Of a stretch of 64,000 nt of DNA, positions 12,149 through 24,659 are shown piece after piece (the first letter of the stretch is position 1; each line of letters begins with the position of its first letter). The stretch comes from Manduca sexta. Its lineage: Eukaryota > Arthropoda > Insecta > Lepidoptera > Sphingidae. The position numbers were made by a program, and so were the translations under genes. A model generated the notes under the pieces. That model was not told the DNA's origin. It saw only the letters and a program-made list of their open reading frames with translations, and searched no databases. The stretch lies in NCBI RefSeq assembly GCF_014839805.1, contig NC_051132.1, positions 2,542,001-2,606,000 of the forward strand. The letters run 5' to 3'.

Positions 12149-12955
12149 TCTTGCTTGATACAATCTATTCCAGAACTTAATTAATTCCGCAGTCGCACTT
12201 TGAGGCGTTAACATAGACTGAATAATACTCATTTTGTCAATTCTCCTGTCATGTGAAATGATTTAGTTTTGCATCACGCCGGATGCGTAGCACGAAACCT
12301 TGGCGTGCGACCTGCCGTTATCACTTATCTTATCAGTGTGATTTTAGACGCGATGTTTCAAACTGTATAACACTTCCCTTATTAAACATTATTTTCCAAA
12401 ACACGTAGTTGGTACAAAATAGTGTTTTACACAACTTAAAATTAAAAACAAGGTTAGAGATGCAGCGAAATACGAATACATATGTTTTGTCAATTTAGAA
12501 AAAAACCACAAGAAGACTATCAGTGCATAACATGCCGGCAAAAAGATTGGTAGGATTTACGCACTTCTATCACATTTTTAAGACACGATTCTTCTAGCAT
12601 TACGAATCCTTATCGACCGTGATTTATATTTAATTTTCATCTTTAAGTTTCTTGTACATTTGTACCAAGAGCACTTATAGACGGTCATCTATATATTTTT
12701 TTTGATATTTGTATATAACATTTTCGTAGTATGTGTCAATTGTTGTAGTTTAAAAATAATGTAATTAGTGAAGTGAAACCGTTTAAATTTAAATAAATAA
12801 ATATATAATCATTCGTTACCAGACCAATAGCTCTTCTTGTCTGATTTAAACGTATAAAATAGTCTATTTGTAGAATAATGGAGATTAATTAAAGAATTTT
12901 CAAAAGGAGCAGTGGTATCAAATAATTACACTGCCTTCAAACAAAGAAATACAGT

Positions 12956-13068
12956 TTTTTATCCCTGAAGGGGTCGGCAGAGGCTTAACAAGTGCGTACA
13001 CTTTCCACCATGTGTATTCCGTCCCATGATGTGATAGGAGACAAATATATTGCCACATAAGGCACGAA
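12956..13068 (-). mobile_element. SINE family S1 fragment (duplication copy 1)
   Basis: Tail and body of S1 (TTATCCCTGAAGGGG, CCGTCCCATGATGTGATAGG) without the tRNA head. Repeated in the second duplication copy. Confidence 0.65.
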
Positions 13069-13479
13069 ATGAAAGCAGCTGTAATATATTAGTATAAACA
13101 CACGTTGATTACAATAATGAAGTATAACACTTGATCACGTACAAAAAACTTTCTAGTTTGAAAACTAATTAATTACTACGTCGTTGTTTTCAGAACTGAT
13201 GAAAAAACTAATTAAGTTTGGCTTTGTTTCATACTGTTTAAATGAAATTCTAAACGAAGGAAAGTTGAATTAGGTTATGAAGTATTGGTATAAGTACAAA
13301 TTATGCCATCGGTTGAAGACCAAGATCTAAGGTAAGTTTTTTACAAACAAGGCAAAGTGACCTCATGAAGTGTTTAGTGCATTTTTTTTCGAGCATCGTA
13401 AAGTCCCCATTGATGGTAAGTGGGTTCCCGAAGGATTGTTAACTGACGGCATATGTTTATCTTTTTTTGATACCCCACA

Positions 13480-13600
13480 AAATGACTCCACTGCATCTGA
13501 TGGTAGATGAAGTAGCGTCTAGATTCCCGACCCCCAGAGGTTACACCTCGCCAGTCGACACGATTATGCCGGCCTGTTTGAATGCCTGTATGGTGTGTGA
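13480..13600 (+). repeat. S3 repeat (duplication copy 1)
   Basis: AAATGACTCCACTGCATCTG, CCAGTCGACACGATTATGCC and GGCCTGTTTGAATGCC. The 3' part is missing. Confidence 0.65.
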
Positions 13601-13798
13601 TATTCCTAAGTCAAAAACAACGTTTACTTTTCTCAATTTTACTTCGTTCTCTTCGAGGCGACGAATTCATGATTCTTCTATAATTATGGGTTTAATGAAT
13701 AGTGAATATTCAACACCATTAGTTTGTCTCTAAACTTTCTAGGCAAGGGTATTCCACCGTAGACCACATCATCACTTACCATCAGACGAGATAGTGGT

Positions 13799-14255
13799 CA
13801 AACGCAAGCCTATATTATATAAAAAAAATAAAAAATACATAAAAACCAGTCGATTCTGAGGAGGCTAGTTGTTTGATTTTTCTGCCTAGCACATGAGGCC
13901 TTATTCTCTATGACAGTGTAAACTCATAACGTGGAAGTGGTACGTTATTTTTGGAAAAATAGGGTGGAATCATTGGTGGAATGGTATTCTGTATGCCAAT
14001 TTCTATTGTCTTCACCGCGACATGGTGCGTCAAACGCAAGCCTATATTATATAAAAAAATACATAAAAACCAGTCGATTCTGAGGAGGCTAGTTGTTTGA
14101 TTTTTTCTGCCTAGCACATGAGGCCTTATTCTCTATGACAGTGTAAACTCATAACGTGGAAGTGGTACGTTATTTTTGGAAAAATAGGGTGGAATCATTG
14201 GTGGAATGGTATTCTGTATGCCAATTTCTATTGTCTTCACCGCGACATGGTGCGT
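13799..14255 (+). repeat. 232-bp nested tandem repeat, in copy 1
   Basis: Two units begin CAAACGCAAGCCTATATTAT at 13799 and 14031 and end at CATGGTGCGT. They differ mainly in A-run length. Confidence 0.9.
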
Positions 14256-14586
14256 TACGTACTGTCAAAATAACGTGCGGCGTAGAGAATGAGGCAATAA
14301 GGAACAAGAAATCATGTCAAAAATCCATCCTACTATATTATATTTTGTACACAGCGATACACATAGTGCAATGCCGACTAACCGGCTCTCGAATCGTGTT
14401 CCAGGCCTTTGTAAGACGAGGCATTTTAAATAATTAATTTGGCTTCGACAGCCGTGTCGGCGTAAATTCCATACTCTCCATTTATTTAAAACCAAAAATT
14501 TCACGCGTATAATTGCCCGACCTGAACTTTTTACTCTGATTATGTTTAAATCGAAGTAATTCCTGCTTATACACACACTGATGACT

Positions 14587-14816
14587 TTTATTCACGACGA
14601 GGTATGCAGAGGCGCAACCAGGGCACCCACTTTTCGCCAAGAGTGTTCCGTCCCATTATGTGATAGGGGGCGAGCCTATCGCCATATCGGGCACAAATTT
14701 CATACTCCGGGTTGATACTGAGCAGAAAAACCCAAATATCGCTTTGCCCGACCCGGATTCGAACCCAAAACGCTCTGCCGTACCGCGCATGCAGTACAAC
14801 TACGCCACCAAGGCAG
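14587..14816 (-). mobile_element. SINE family S1 (duplication copy 1)
   Basis: Near full-length in reverse orientation, from tail GGTATGCAGAGGCGCAACC to tRNA head GCCACCAAGGC. The B box region reads GGATTCGAACCC, one base shorter than in duplication copy 2. Confidence 0.8.
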
Positions 14817-15177
14817 TTTTACTATAAATTCTACGTCAAAATCGGTACTCAAACAGACAAATTGACTAGCCTTGTACTGTTATCAGTGTTGATAACACGC
14901 TTTACTTACGTTATCTACAAAGGCGGTCTCAGGAATTAATTTGTGGGAGGGGAGAATAGGATTTGACATGTCATTAGCCTAAAAATAACGCCCATCTTTG
15001 TCAAATGGGTTCTGGGTTTAAAGAGCTTTATTCTCATAAGAAATATAATATATTTCACCTATAATAAGATACATAAATTTATAACTTGTAGGAATATTAG
15101 TAAGTCTCTGTTACTCTGTGTGTCTGTCTGTTTTATTGATAGTAGTATATTATTATCCGCCTGGTGAACACACAAGG

Positions 15178-15303
15178 TGTAAAACCCGCCATAGTGGCCC
15201 GAGTAAGTGTGTCGCGTTCCCTGATTAGCCTGTGGACGTCCGGATTCTAATAGGCCGGCATAATTGTGTCGACTGGAGGGGTAATCACTTCTCATCGGCC
15301 ATC
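15178..15303 (-). repeat. S3 repeat running into the gap
   Basis: TAAAACCCGCCATAGTGGCC to GGGGTAATCACTTCTCATCG; sequence is lost at the N run. Confidence 0.7.
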
Positions 15304-15803
15304 NNNNNNNNNNNNNNNNNNNNNNNNNNNNNNNNNNNNNNNNNNNNNNNNNNNNNNNNNNNNNNNNNNNNNNNNNNNNNNNNNNNNNNNNNNNNNNNNN
15401 NNNNNNNNNNNNNNNNNNNNNNNNNNNNNNNNNNNNNNNNNNNNNNNNNNNNNNNNNNNNNNNNNNNNNNNNNNNNNNNNNNNNNNNNNNNNNNNNNNNN
15501 NNNNNNNNNNNNNNNNNNNNNNNNNNNNNNNNNNNNNNNNNNNNNNNNNNNNNNNNNNNNNNNNNNNNNNNNNNNNNNNNNNNNNNNNNNNNNNNNNNNN
15601 NNNNNNNNNNNNNNNNNNNNNNNNNNNNNNNNNNNNNNNNNNNNNNNNNNNNNNNNNNNNNNNNNNNNNNNNNNNNNNNNNNNNNNNNNNNNNNNNNNNN
15701 NNNNNNNNNNNNNNNNNNNNNNNNNNNNNNNNNNNNNNNNNNNNNNNNNNNNNNNNNNNNNNNNNNNNNNNNNNNNNNNNNNNNNNNNNNNNNNNNNNNN
15801 NNN
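15304..15803. other. assembly gap, exactly 500 N
   Basis: A run of 500 N, a conventional placeholder length. Nearly identical sequence lies on both sides. Confidence 1.
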
Positions 15804-16122
15804 CTACTGTTTATGGGTGGTCGTTTCGCTTACCATCAGTCGAACAGCCGCTCTCATCTCAACATCTGTTACATAGATAGATAATCTTGTAGCTAAATAT
15901 ATAGTACTGTCACTTGATTGTTGCAAGAAGATGGACCGGGAGATTCTGGGTGCGAAACATATGGAAACCCTGCGCAGGAGTTTTTCTGGGATTGCCTAAA
16001 ATTCAATAGAGTGTCTTATCAGACACGTGGCTAGCAAGAATATAACAGCGATTCCGCTTGCATCTGCAAGATAGATGCAGTCTGGATTCGATTCTACTTT
16101 TATCTTGCTAAGCTCTAAGCGA

Positions 16123-16450
16123 CGATAGCCTAGTTGGGTGTGGAACGGACTGCCGAGACGAATGTCCGCAGGTTCAAATCCCAAGGGCACACACCTCTGA
16201 CTTTTGTAAAATCATGTGTGTTTTTCTTTGTGAATTATCGTTCGCTTTAACGGTGAAGGAAAACATCGTGAGGAAACCTGCACATCTGAGAAGTTCTCTA
16301 TGGGAATTTCGAAGGTGTGTGAAGTCTACCAATCCGCACTAGGCCAGCGTGGTGGACTAAGGCCTAATCCCTCTCAGTTGTAGAGGAGGCCCGTGCTCAG
16401 CAGTGGGCAAGTATATAATACAGGGCTGATATTATTATTATTATTTATCT
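16123..16450 (+). mobile_element. SINE family S2 (duplication copy 2)
   Basis: Same element as in duplication copy 1, with a handful of differences (GTGTGTTTTT for GAGTGTATTC, AAGGCC for AACGCC). Intact A and B boxes. Confidence 0.85.
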
Positions 16451-17250
16451 TGCTTGATACAATCTATTCCAGAACTTAATTAATTCCGCAGTCGCACTTT
16501 GAGGCGTTAACATAGACTGAATAATACTCATTTTGTCAATTCTCCTGTCATGTGAAATGATTTAGTTTTGCATCACGCCGGATGCGTAGCACGAAACCTT
16601 GGCGTGCGACCTGCCGTTATCACTTATCTTATCAGTGTGATTTTAGACGCGATGTTCAAACTGTATAACACTTCCCTTATTAAACATTATTTTCCAAAAC
16701 ACGTAGTTGGTACAAAATAGTGTTTTACACAACAAAAATTAAAACAAGGTTAGAGATGCAGCGAAATACGAATACATATGTTTTGTCAATTTAGAAAAAA
16801 CCACAAGAAGACTATCAGTGCATAACATGCCGGCAAAAAGATTGGTAGGATTTACGCACTTCTATCACATTTTAAGACACGATTCTTCTAGCATTACGAA
16901 TCCTTATCGACCGTGATTTATATTTAATTTTCATCTTTAAGTTTCTTGTACATTTGTACCAAGAGCCCTTATAGACGGTCATCTATATATTTTTTTTGAT
17001 ATTTGTATATAACATTTTCGTAGTATGTGTCAATTGTTGTAGTTTAAAAATAATGTAATTAGTGAAGTGAAACCGTTTAAATTTAAATAAATAAATATAT
17101 AATCATTCGTTGCCAGACCAGTAGCTCTTCTTTGTCTGATTTAAACGTATAAAATAGTCTATTTGTAGAATAATGGAGATTAATTAAAGAATTTTCAAAA
17201 GGAGCAGTGGTATCAAATAATTACACTGCCTTCAAACAAAGAAATACAGT

Positions 17251-17366
17251 TTTTTATCCCTGAAGGGGTCGGCATAGGCTTAACAAGTGCGTACACTTTC
17301 CACCATGTGTATTCCGTCCCATGATGTGATAGGAGACAAATATATTGCCACATAAGGCACGAAATG
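17251..17366 (-). mobile_element. SINE family S1 fragment (duplication copy 2)
   Basis: Same fragment as in the first duplication copy, nearly identical, with a GGCAT/GGCAG difference. Confidence 0.65.
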
Positions 17367-17778
17367 AAAGCAGCTGTAATATATTAGTATAAACACACGT
17401 TGATTACAATAATGTAGTATAACACTTGATCACGTACAAAAAACTTTCTAGTTTGAAAACTAATTAATTACTACGTCGTTGTTTTCAGAACTGATGAAAA
17501 AAACTAATTAAGTTTGGCTTTGTTTCATACTGTTTAAATGAAATTCTAAACGAAGGAAAGTTGAATTAGGTTATGAAGTATTGGTATAAGTACAAATTAT
17601 GCCATCGGTTGAAGACCAAGATCTAAGGTAAGTTTTTTTTTACAAACAAGGCAAAGTGACCTCATGCAGTGTTTAGTGCATTTTTTTTCGAGCATCGTAA
17701 AGTCCCCATTGATGGTAAGTGGGTTCCCGAAGGATTGTTAACTGACGGCATATGTTTATCTTTTTTTGATACCCCACA

Positions 17779-17899
17779 AAATGACTCCACTGCATCTGAT
17801 GGTAGATGAAGTAGCGTCTAGATTCCCGACCCCCAGAGGTTACACCTCGCCAGTCGACACGATTATGCCGGCCTGTTTGAATGCCTGTATGGTGTGTGA
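17779..17899 (+). repeat. S3 repeat (duplication copy 2)
   Basis: Same fragment as in duplication copy 1, with no visible differences. Confidence 0.65.
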
Positions 17900-18097
17900 T
17901 ATTCCTAAGTCAAAAACAACGTTTACTTTTCTCAATTTTACTTCGTTCTCTTCGAGGCGACGAATTCATGATTCTTCTATAATTATGGGTTTAATGAATA
18001 GTGAATATTCAACACCATTAGTTTGTCTCTAAACTTTCTAGGCAAGGGTATTCCACCGTAGACCACATCATCACTTACCATCAGACGAGATAGTGGT

Positions 18098-18556
18098 CAA
18101 ACGCAAGCCTATATTATATAAAAAATAAAAATACATAAAAAACCAAGTCCCGATTCTGAGGAGGCTAGTTGTTTGATTTTTCTGCCTAGCACATGAGGCC
18201 TTATTCTCTATGACAGTGTAAACTCATAACGTGGAAGTGGTACGTTATTTTTGGAAAAATAGGGTGGAATCATTGGTGGAATGGTATTCTGTATGCCAAT
18301 TTCTATTGTCTTCACCGCGACATGGTGCGTCAAACGCAAGCCTATATTATATAAAAAAATACATAAAATCCAGTCGATTCTGGGGAGGCTAGTTGTTTGA
18401 TTTTTCTGCCTAGCACACATGAGGCCTTATTCTCTATGACAGTGTAAACTCATAACGTGGAAGTGGTACGTTATTTTTGGAAAAATAGGGTGGAATCATT
18501 GGTGGAATGGTATTCTGTATGCCAATTTCTATTGTCTTCACCGCGACATGGTGCGT
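18098..18556 (+). repeat. 232-bp nested tandem repeat, in copy 2
   Basis: The same doublet as in copy 1, units at 18098 and 18331. The second unit has small private changes (TGGGGAGG, GCACACATG). Confidence 0.9.
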
Positions 18557-18893
18557 TACGTACTGTCAAAATAACGTGCGGCGTAGAGAATGAGGCAATA
18601 AGGAACAAGAAATCATGTCAAAAATCCATCCTACTATATTATATTTTGTACACAGCGATACACATAGTGCAATGCCGACTAACCGGCTCTCGAATCGTGT
18701 TCCAGGCCTTTGTAAGACGAGGCATTTTAAATAATTAATTTGGCTTCGACAGCCGTGTCGGCGTAAATTCCATACTCTCCATTTATTTAAAACCAAAAAT
18801 TTCACGCGTATAATTGCCCGACCCTGAACTTTACTGATTATGTTTAAATCGAAGTAATTCCTGCTTATACACACACTGATGACTTTTATTCAC

Positions 18894-19116
18894 GACGAGG
18901 TATGCAGAGGCGCAACCAGGGCACCCACTTTTCGCCAAGAGTGTTCCGTCCCATTATGTGATAGGGGGCGAGCCTATCGCCATATCGGGCACAAATTTCA
19001 TACTCCGGGTTGATACTGAGCAGAAAAACCCAAATATCGCTTTGCCCGACCCGGGATTCGAACCCAAAACGCTCTGCCGTACCGCGCATGCAGTACAACT
19101 ACGCCACCAAGGCAGT
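18894..19116 (-). mobile_element. SINE family S1 (duplication copy 2)
   Basis: Near full-length, reverse orientation. The B box complement GGGATTCGAACCC is intact here. Confidence 0.8.
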
Positions 19117-19481
19117 TTTACTATAAATTCTACGTCAAAATCGGTACTCAAACAGACAAATTGACTAGCCTTGTACTGTTATCAGTGTTGATAACACGCT
19201 TTACTTACGTTATCTACAAAGGCGGTCTCAGGAATTAATTTGTGGGAGGGGAGAATAGGATTTGACATGTCATTAGGCCTAAAAATAACGCCCATCTTTG
19301 TCAAATGGGTTCTGGGTTTAAAGAGCTTTATTCTCATAAGAAATATAATATATTTCACTTATAATAAGATACATAAATTTATAACTTGTAGGAATATTAG
19401 TAAGTCTCTGTTACTCTGTGTGTCTGTCTGTTTTATTGATAGTAGTATATTATTATCCGCCTGGTGAACACACAAGGTGTA

Positions 19482-19640
19482 AAACCCGCCATAGTGGCCC
19501 GAGTAAGTGTGTCGCGTTCCCTGATTAGCCTGTGGACGTCCGGATTCTAATAGGCCGGCATAATTGTGTCGACTGGAGAGGGGTAATCACTTCTCATCGG
19601 CCATCTATGTGGATCCTGCTCTTACTATCAGGTACAGAGA
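19482..19640 (-). repeat. S3 repeat at the end of duplication copy 2
   Basis: Same S3 copy as the one that runs into the gap, here continuing past the break to CTCTTACTATCAGG. Confidence 0.7.
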
Positions 19641-20720
19641 AGTCTTCCTGTGCCCATATAAATAAATTAAGACATCTGTGAATGATCACTAATATAACAA
19701 CCCAAAAATCATCGCAGATTTATTTATGGTTTTTAGTAGAAAGACTTCACTTTAAAGGAAGGGAGTTTTTAAACCCTCATAGCACAATTGAAGATGTTTA
19801 GATAGATATTTGAATATTTGTTAGCAGTTAACAAATAAACTCCACAATAAATTTAGATCAAAAGTACTGTTGGACCAATCCTGAATTAACAAAGACTATT
19901 ATTTATGCTGGAAAGCTAAGTAAAATTCGTGATAAGATATATTTTTGTATTTTTTTTTCGTATTGGCTGTATATTTATTTATTTTTAATAAGGTACACCA
20001 ACATCACTATATATTACATCATTCAATACAATAAAAGAATAAGGTACAGCATCTGATATGTGTCTATCTAATTAAAATGTAATAGATAGTAATGAGGAGA
20101 TAGAAGAAAATTTTATGAAGTACTAAAGTATGAAATGAAATGATGACTTATTCTAGAAAGGACTTTCAAGCCAGTGTGACTGCGAGCCAAAACTATTTCT
20201 TTACATGTAATAAAACAGAACACGGCGTGTGAATTGAAAGTAAAATTAATAAAAAAGAAAGTTGTTGACTAAAGAAGAGTAATACACAGCGAATTTATTA
20301 TGTTTTGTCATTGTGTTTGTTGGCACACATCTACTAAACTACTGAACAGATTTTCATATAACTTTCACAGGTAAATAGAGTATAATTTGGAGCAGAAAAT
20401 AGAGTTTGTTTCATTCAAATTGGATAATTGAGAAAAGTTATCGTCATTTGTAATTTACTTTAAAACTTTGTTTAGAATTGTTCCATGCGGGCTGAGGTGT
20501 GGGCAAAGCTATTAATTAATAAACGAGTTTAAAAAATCGGTTTATATTTCATAATTCAGTGGATTATAACAAAGTACAGAGTGACATTCAGAGATTATTC
20601 GCACAGAGGGCAAACACAAGATAACCGACGAGTGATCTTGAACCGCTTCCGTTGTTATTGCCGCAAATATATTTGTTATAACCGGTTTACTGTAGCGGAT
20701 TTTTTGTTTTTTATTGCTTT
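19640..20720. other. AT-rich, no gene seen
   Basis: No repeat family of the window and no coding signal was recognised here. Confidence 0.5.
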
Positions 20721-20724
20721 GAAT

Positions 20725-21002
20725 GACGAGACGAGCTTGCGATTCGCCTGATGGTAAGCGATATGCTCACCCATAAACAGTAAAAACACCATCCAACACA
20801 TTTAATTTCAAAGTAATGTTTGGTATTCCACTGCGCTCGCCATCTTAAGACGTGAGATGTTAAGTATTAATAGGGCCAGCAGTTACACTGGCTACAATGT
20901 CGTTCAAACCGGAACACAACAGTGACTACACACTGCTGCTTGGCGGCAGAAATAGACAGTGCGGCGGTACCTACCCACATATGGAGATCTACCACCAGTT
21001 AA
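20725..21002 (-). repeat. S4 repeat, near complete
   Basis: Reverse of S4: GAATGACGAGACGAGCTTGC, CCATAAACAGTAAAAACACC, TGGTATTCCACTGCGCTCGC, ACACTGGCTACAATGTCGTT and a final ATCTACCACCAG. Confidence 0.75.
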
Positions 21003-21009
21003 TTTAGTA

Positions 21010-24000
21010 GGTCTAATTGTACTTTGAAAAATTATCAAATTTAATTCATCAATACTGCCTCGGAATCAGTATCAAATTGAAAAATAAAGCAGTATTCTTA
21101 TTTGAAATGTTGTGAACAATAGTAGAGCTGTGATATCGCGCTGTCTCTATATAACACATGCATCGTTATAGCCGGTGAAATTCGGTGACGTCACAGTTTG
21201 CTATTACTATTATTCTAGTACCCCTTCCACCAAATTTCAAAGCTTTATAACTTATTTATTATTGCAGGAAAATTCTTATTCTATTATATTTTAGATGATA
21301 TACATTTTCGATACTATGTTAACCTGAAACTATAAGTAAAAACTCTTAATTGGCTTTCAGGTGAAATATATCATTGTTATATTTAATTACTTATAGATGG
21401 TAGTCTTTCACATAAATAAATAAATAATTGTAATTGTAAAAATAACCAATTACCCAATTAACAATGGGTATAACACACTATTTAATTGCGCAACGTACAA
21501 ATTCGGCAATATCCCTCATTAATCATCTACTGACCCAAAAACAAAATGTCCGGAAACAATAATTACAATATTACAGCTGTAATATCCATTAAGGGCACAA
21601 ATCACGGGAAACGCGACGGAGAGCGGCCGAATTCATAACGCGAACGGGATAAAGCTTATTGCAACAATGTAGCGGTGCGGTTATATTCACAAGCGGTAGC
21701 GATACGTTTATATTAATTATTTTTATTTTTAATAAGAAAATATTTTATTAAGCTAAAATTTTAGTGTTTGCGATATTTACAGAAGTAATATATTATTTGA
21801 TTTTTAAATACATTGTAATTTTGATATTGCGTTAATGGATTCAACTGTGTACTCGTATTTGTCATTGTTATCATTGTGCCAAAATCATCCATGACTTATG
21901 AATATTTTTACAAAAAACTCAATTTTATTATTACTGTTTTTTTTTTCTGTTTTGTAGTTTTATAGTTTAGTATGAATTGGTGTGTGCGTGAATCTATATT
22001 TCACTGACAGTGTGATGTTACCGCTGCGACGAATTCTCTTAGAGATACTTATTTTGCGCAAAACTTTTCATTTTAAAATTACGATTCGAGTACTTTATTG
22101 TAAAGTGTTATTTTCAAGAAGATAAGTATGTGGTTTCATTAACGCAATGTGTAAAGAACAATCCGCGCGTAATGCACAATGTGTTACATAATGATTTATT
22201 TCAAACGCGGATTTTAGATTATATCTATCTATATAGTGACCCACCTAGTACATAAGTGCGTCATAAACCGATCTTTTCCTAAATTGAAATACATTATCAC
22301 CCCTCAAATTATTAAAGAGTTGTTATCAAATAAACTAGTTTATTTTATTTAATATACAAGTAGACAGTTTATTGTAGATTACTTATAATTTTTGGGGCAA
22401 TGTCGCAATAGATATCTGATTTTTTATAATAAAATGAATAATATGATAGTGTTTAAAAGTATTCTCATGTTTTGATATTTGTTAGAATTGAATAAATAAA
22501 CAAAAAAAAAACGATAAAAAATTTAATGTATAAATTATAATTTGAAAATAAGAGTGTACAACTCCCACTCGGAGCTTTAGATTATTCAAAGCAAATATTT
22601 AACATAGATTAATACGAATATAAATACCATTTCTAATAACATTACCAAAACCATATAAAAATATCCATTACACGCAAACTGTAAACAACACTTTAAAAAT
22701 ACCTACCATTTTAATACTCACTATATAAATACAACACACCAATCCAAAAATCGCTAACCGCTCCCGCTACGCTCATAACTATATCCTCAACCTTGGCTCA
22801 AACTTCGCGGCCGTGAACCGCGCCGATCACTGCAACTAGGTCACCGGCAGTGAATAATTCGGCAATACCCGGTCTTTATGTAACGACTTAAGGCCGAGGT
22901 CGGACAGTTTACTTACTAAGGAGAAGGTTTCAGTTGGCGCCGGACTGGAGCCCGGCTCGGGTGGTAACATCGTAACAGTGACGCCGCGTCCTTATAACCG
23001 ATTCCTACTGTTTTCACTTTATGTACAATCTAATTATCATCGGAACGATTTGCAGTGTATTCATGCATATTAGTACTTACATGTTGTGTCCCTTTCAGAA
23101 ATTTTTCCCTATCGCTACTGCATCGTACTATTTTTGCCGCCAAGCAACGTTGTGTTCCGATTTGAAAGATATTGTAGCCAATGACTATAAATAATGCTAC
23201 TTAACATCCCAGTGTACCAGTCTGAACGTGAAGAAGCAATGAGACATGCTGGCATAATTGTGCCAATCATTAAAAGATAACATAATATCTTGCTCATCAA
23301 TTTGAACTTCATTTAAAATCAGTTGTAATAAGCTATTTTTGCAGTGCTATTTTGATTAATAACGCGTTTCCATACTCAAATAAACTTAGTATGACTGAAA
23401 ACGTTATAAAATACTAACTCCTGCTCGCGACTCCACTCGCCAGCCTGTGACAAAACACATAGTAATAGGTTATACAATTCTCAAAATCATAATTCCTGAG
23501 AATGCAAACAAAACCTTTAATTATACAATACAGATATGCAGAACTACTGCCTCCGAAACTTCCACTAATTTTCCATTCCAGCCATAGTTTCCTAACCAGG
23601 AAATTTCCTAACCACCCGATACGGAGTTCCAAAAAGTAGTTTACGAACTTTCTAGAAGAAACTTAATTTTTTAAATCTCCTTTCTAGTTCGCGTATAAAG
23701 ACATTCAAGAGTACAGATTAGGATATAGGTACTATGGAAGGAAAAGTGTCTGGACTAAGGAAAATGAACTTTCTTAAAAACTAAAAGTCGGACCTACAAA
23801 ATTACTTCCTTCGGACAGCGTAATAAAACTCTTTGGGGAAAAGGCGCGGTCGCACTTACAGCGGGCTGTACGCTTTTGTTGTTTTTATTCTATTGTTTGC
23901 AGGTTTGGAAATTAAACTTATAGATAAACAGTGAATGGTAACGTTGTAAAATTACAATGAAAAAGGACAATATAATTACATTGTTTTATTTAAAAAAAAC

Positions 24001-24415
24001 ACACATAAATGTAAAATCATCTAATCGCAGTATATATTTCTTGAATATCATTTCTTAATTAGTCCCGTATTATAAAATTCAACATCTGCTGATCTAACTC
24101 TGATATCGTCATTGTATTAAGAAATGCATTAAGTTTCTAATAACTAGGCAATGGAGGATAAGGGACAAAAAAATTACCTATAATTAATATACGTTTGCAA
24201 AAACAAACAGTTTCCAAAATCGAGAATAAACACAAATTATATTTACTGCCTTTATACATAATTCAAGTAATACCCACGCTAGTTAATAAATCCATATTGT
24301 TTTGAAGAAATATGTAATTGTAAATAACCTTTTATTATTATAATGGAGTTCAATTTAAAAGATTACTTAGTAAATAACTGAGATTAGTTACATTTCTCAA
24401 TGTATAGTACGGAGA
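21010..24415. other. no gene; GC-rich island at 22,780-22,990
   Basis: The island (CGGCCGTGAACCGCGCCGAT, GGAGCCCGGCTCGGG) contrasts sharply with about 70% AT flanks. All frames are stopped, so it is not coding; it may be regulatory or an old GC-rich repeat. Another small GC patch lies at 21,595-21,680. A weak S4-like piece is at 23,110-23,270. Confidence 0.45.
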
Positions 24416-24419
24416 GACA

Positions 24420-24655
24420 CACACACTCACGCCCGTTATCCTCCAAGAGGTAGGCACGGGCGCAACTGGTACACCCACCTTCCATTTCATTCCATGATGT
24501 GATAGGGGCCAGCCTATCATCACATCGGGCACATATTCCAGACTCCAAGTTGATAATGAGTAGAAAAACCCTATATTAGTAGCCCGACCCAGGAAGCAAA
24601 CCTACAACCTAAGCACTGCAGTCGTATCGTAATATAGAGGAAGTCTCTAGTAAGA
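24420..24655 (-). mobile_element. SINE family S1, old copy
   Basis: It shares CCATGATGTGATAGGGG, TCGGGCACATATTCCAGACTC and GTAGAAAAACCC with other copies. Head and B box are eroded. Confidence 0.7.
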
Positions 24656-24659
24656 AGGC

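Larger units (their letters stand above)
11500..15303 (+). repeat. 3.8-kb duplication, copy 1 (left of the gap)
   Basis: From CTACTGTTTATGGGTGG to TCATCGGCCATC the sequence recurs, in order and orientation, at 15804-19605. The offset is close to 4,304 bases and differences are few and mostly one-base indels in homopolymers. No protein gene lies inside; it holds S1, S2 and S3 elements and a nested 232-bp repeat. The visible copy ends exactly at the N run. Confidence 0.95.
15804..19605 (+). repeat. 3.8-kb duplication, copy 2 (right of the gap)
   Basis: The copy starts with the first base after the N run and continues past the end of copy 1 into unique sequence at about 19606. Length is 3,802 against 3,804 bases in copy 1. 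Confidence 0.95.

Noticed and set aside
15232..15880. Long ORFs of more than 200 codons across the gap
   Set aside because: Almost all residues are N-run placeholders, and the flanks are S3 and S4 repeats.
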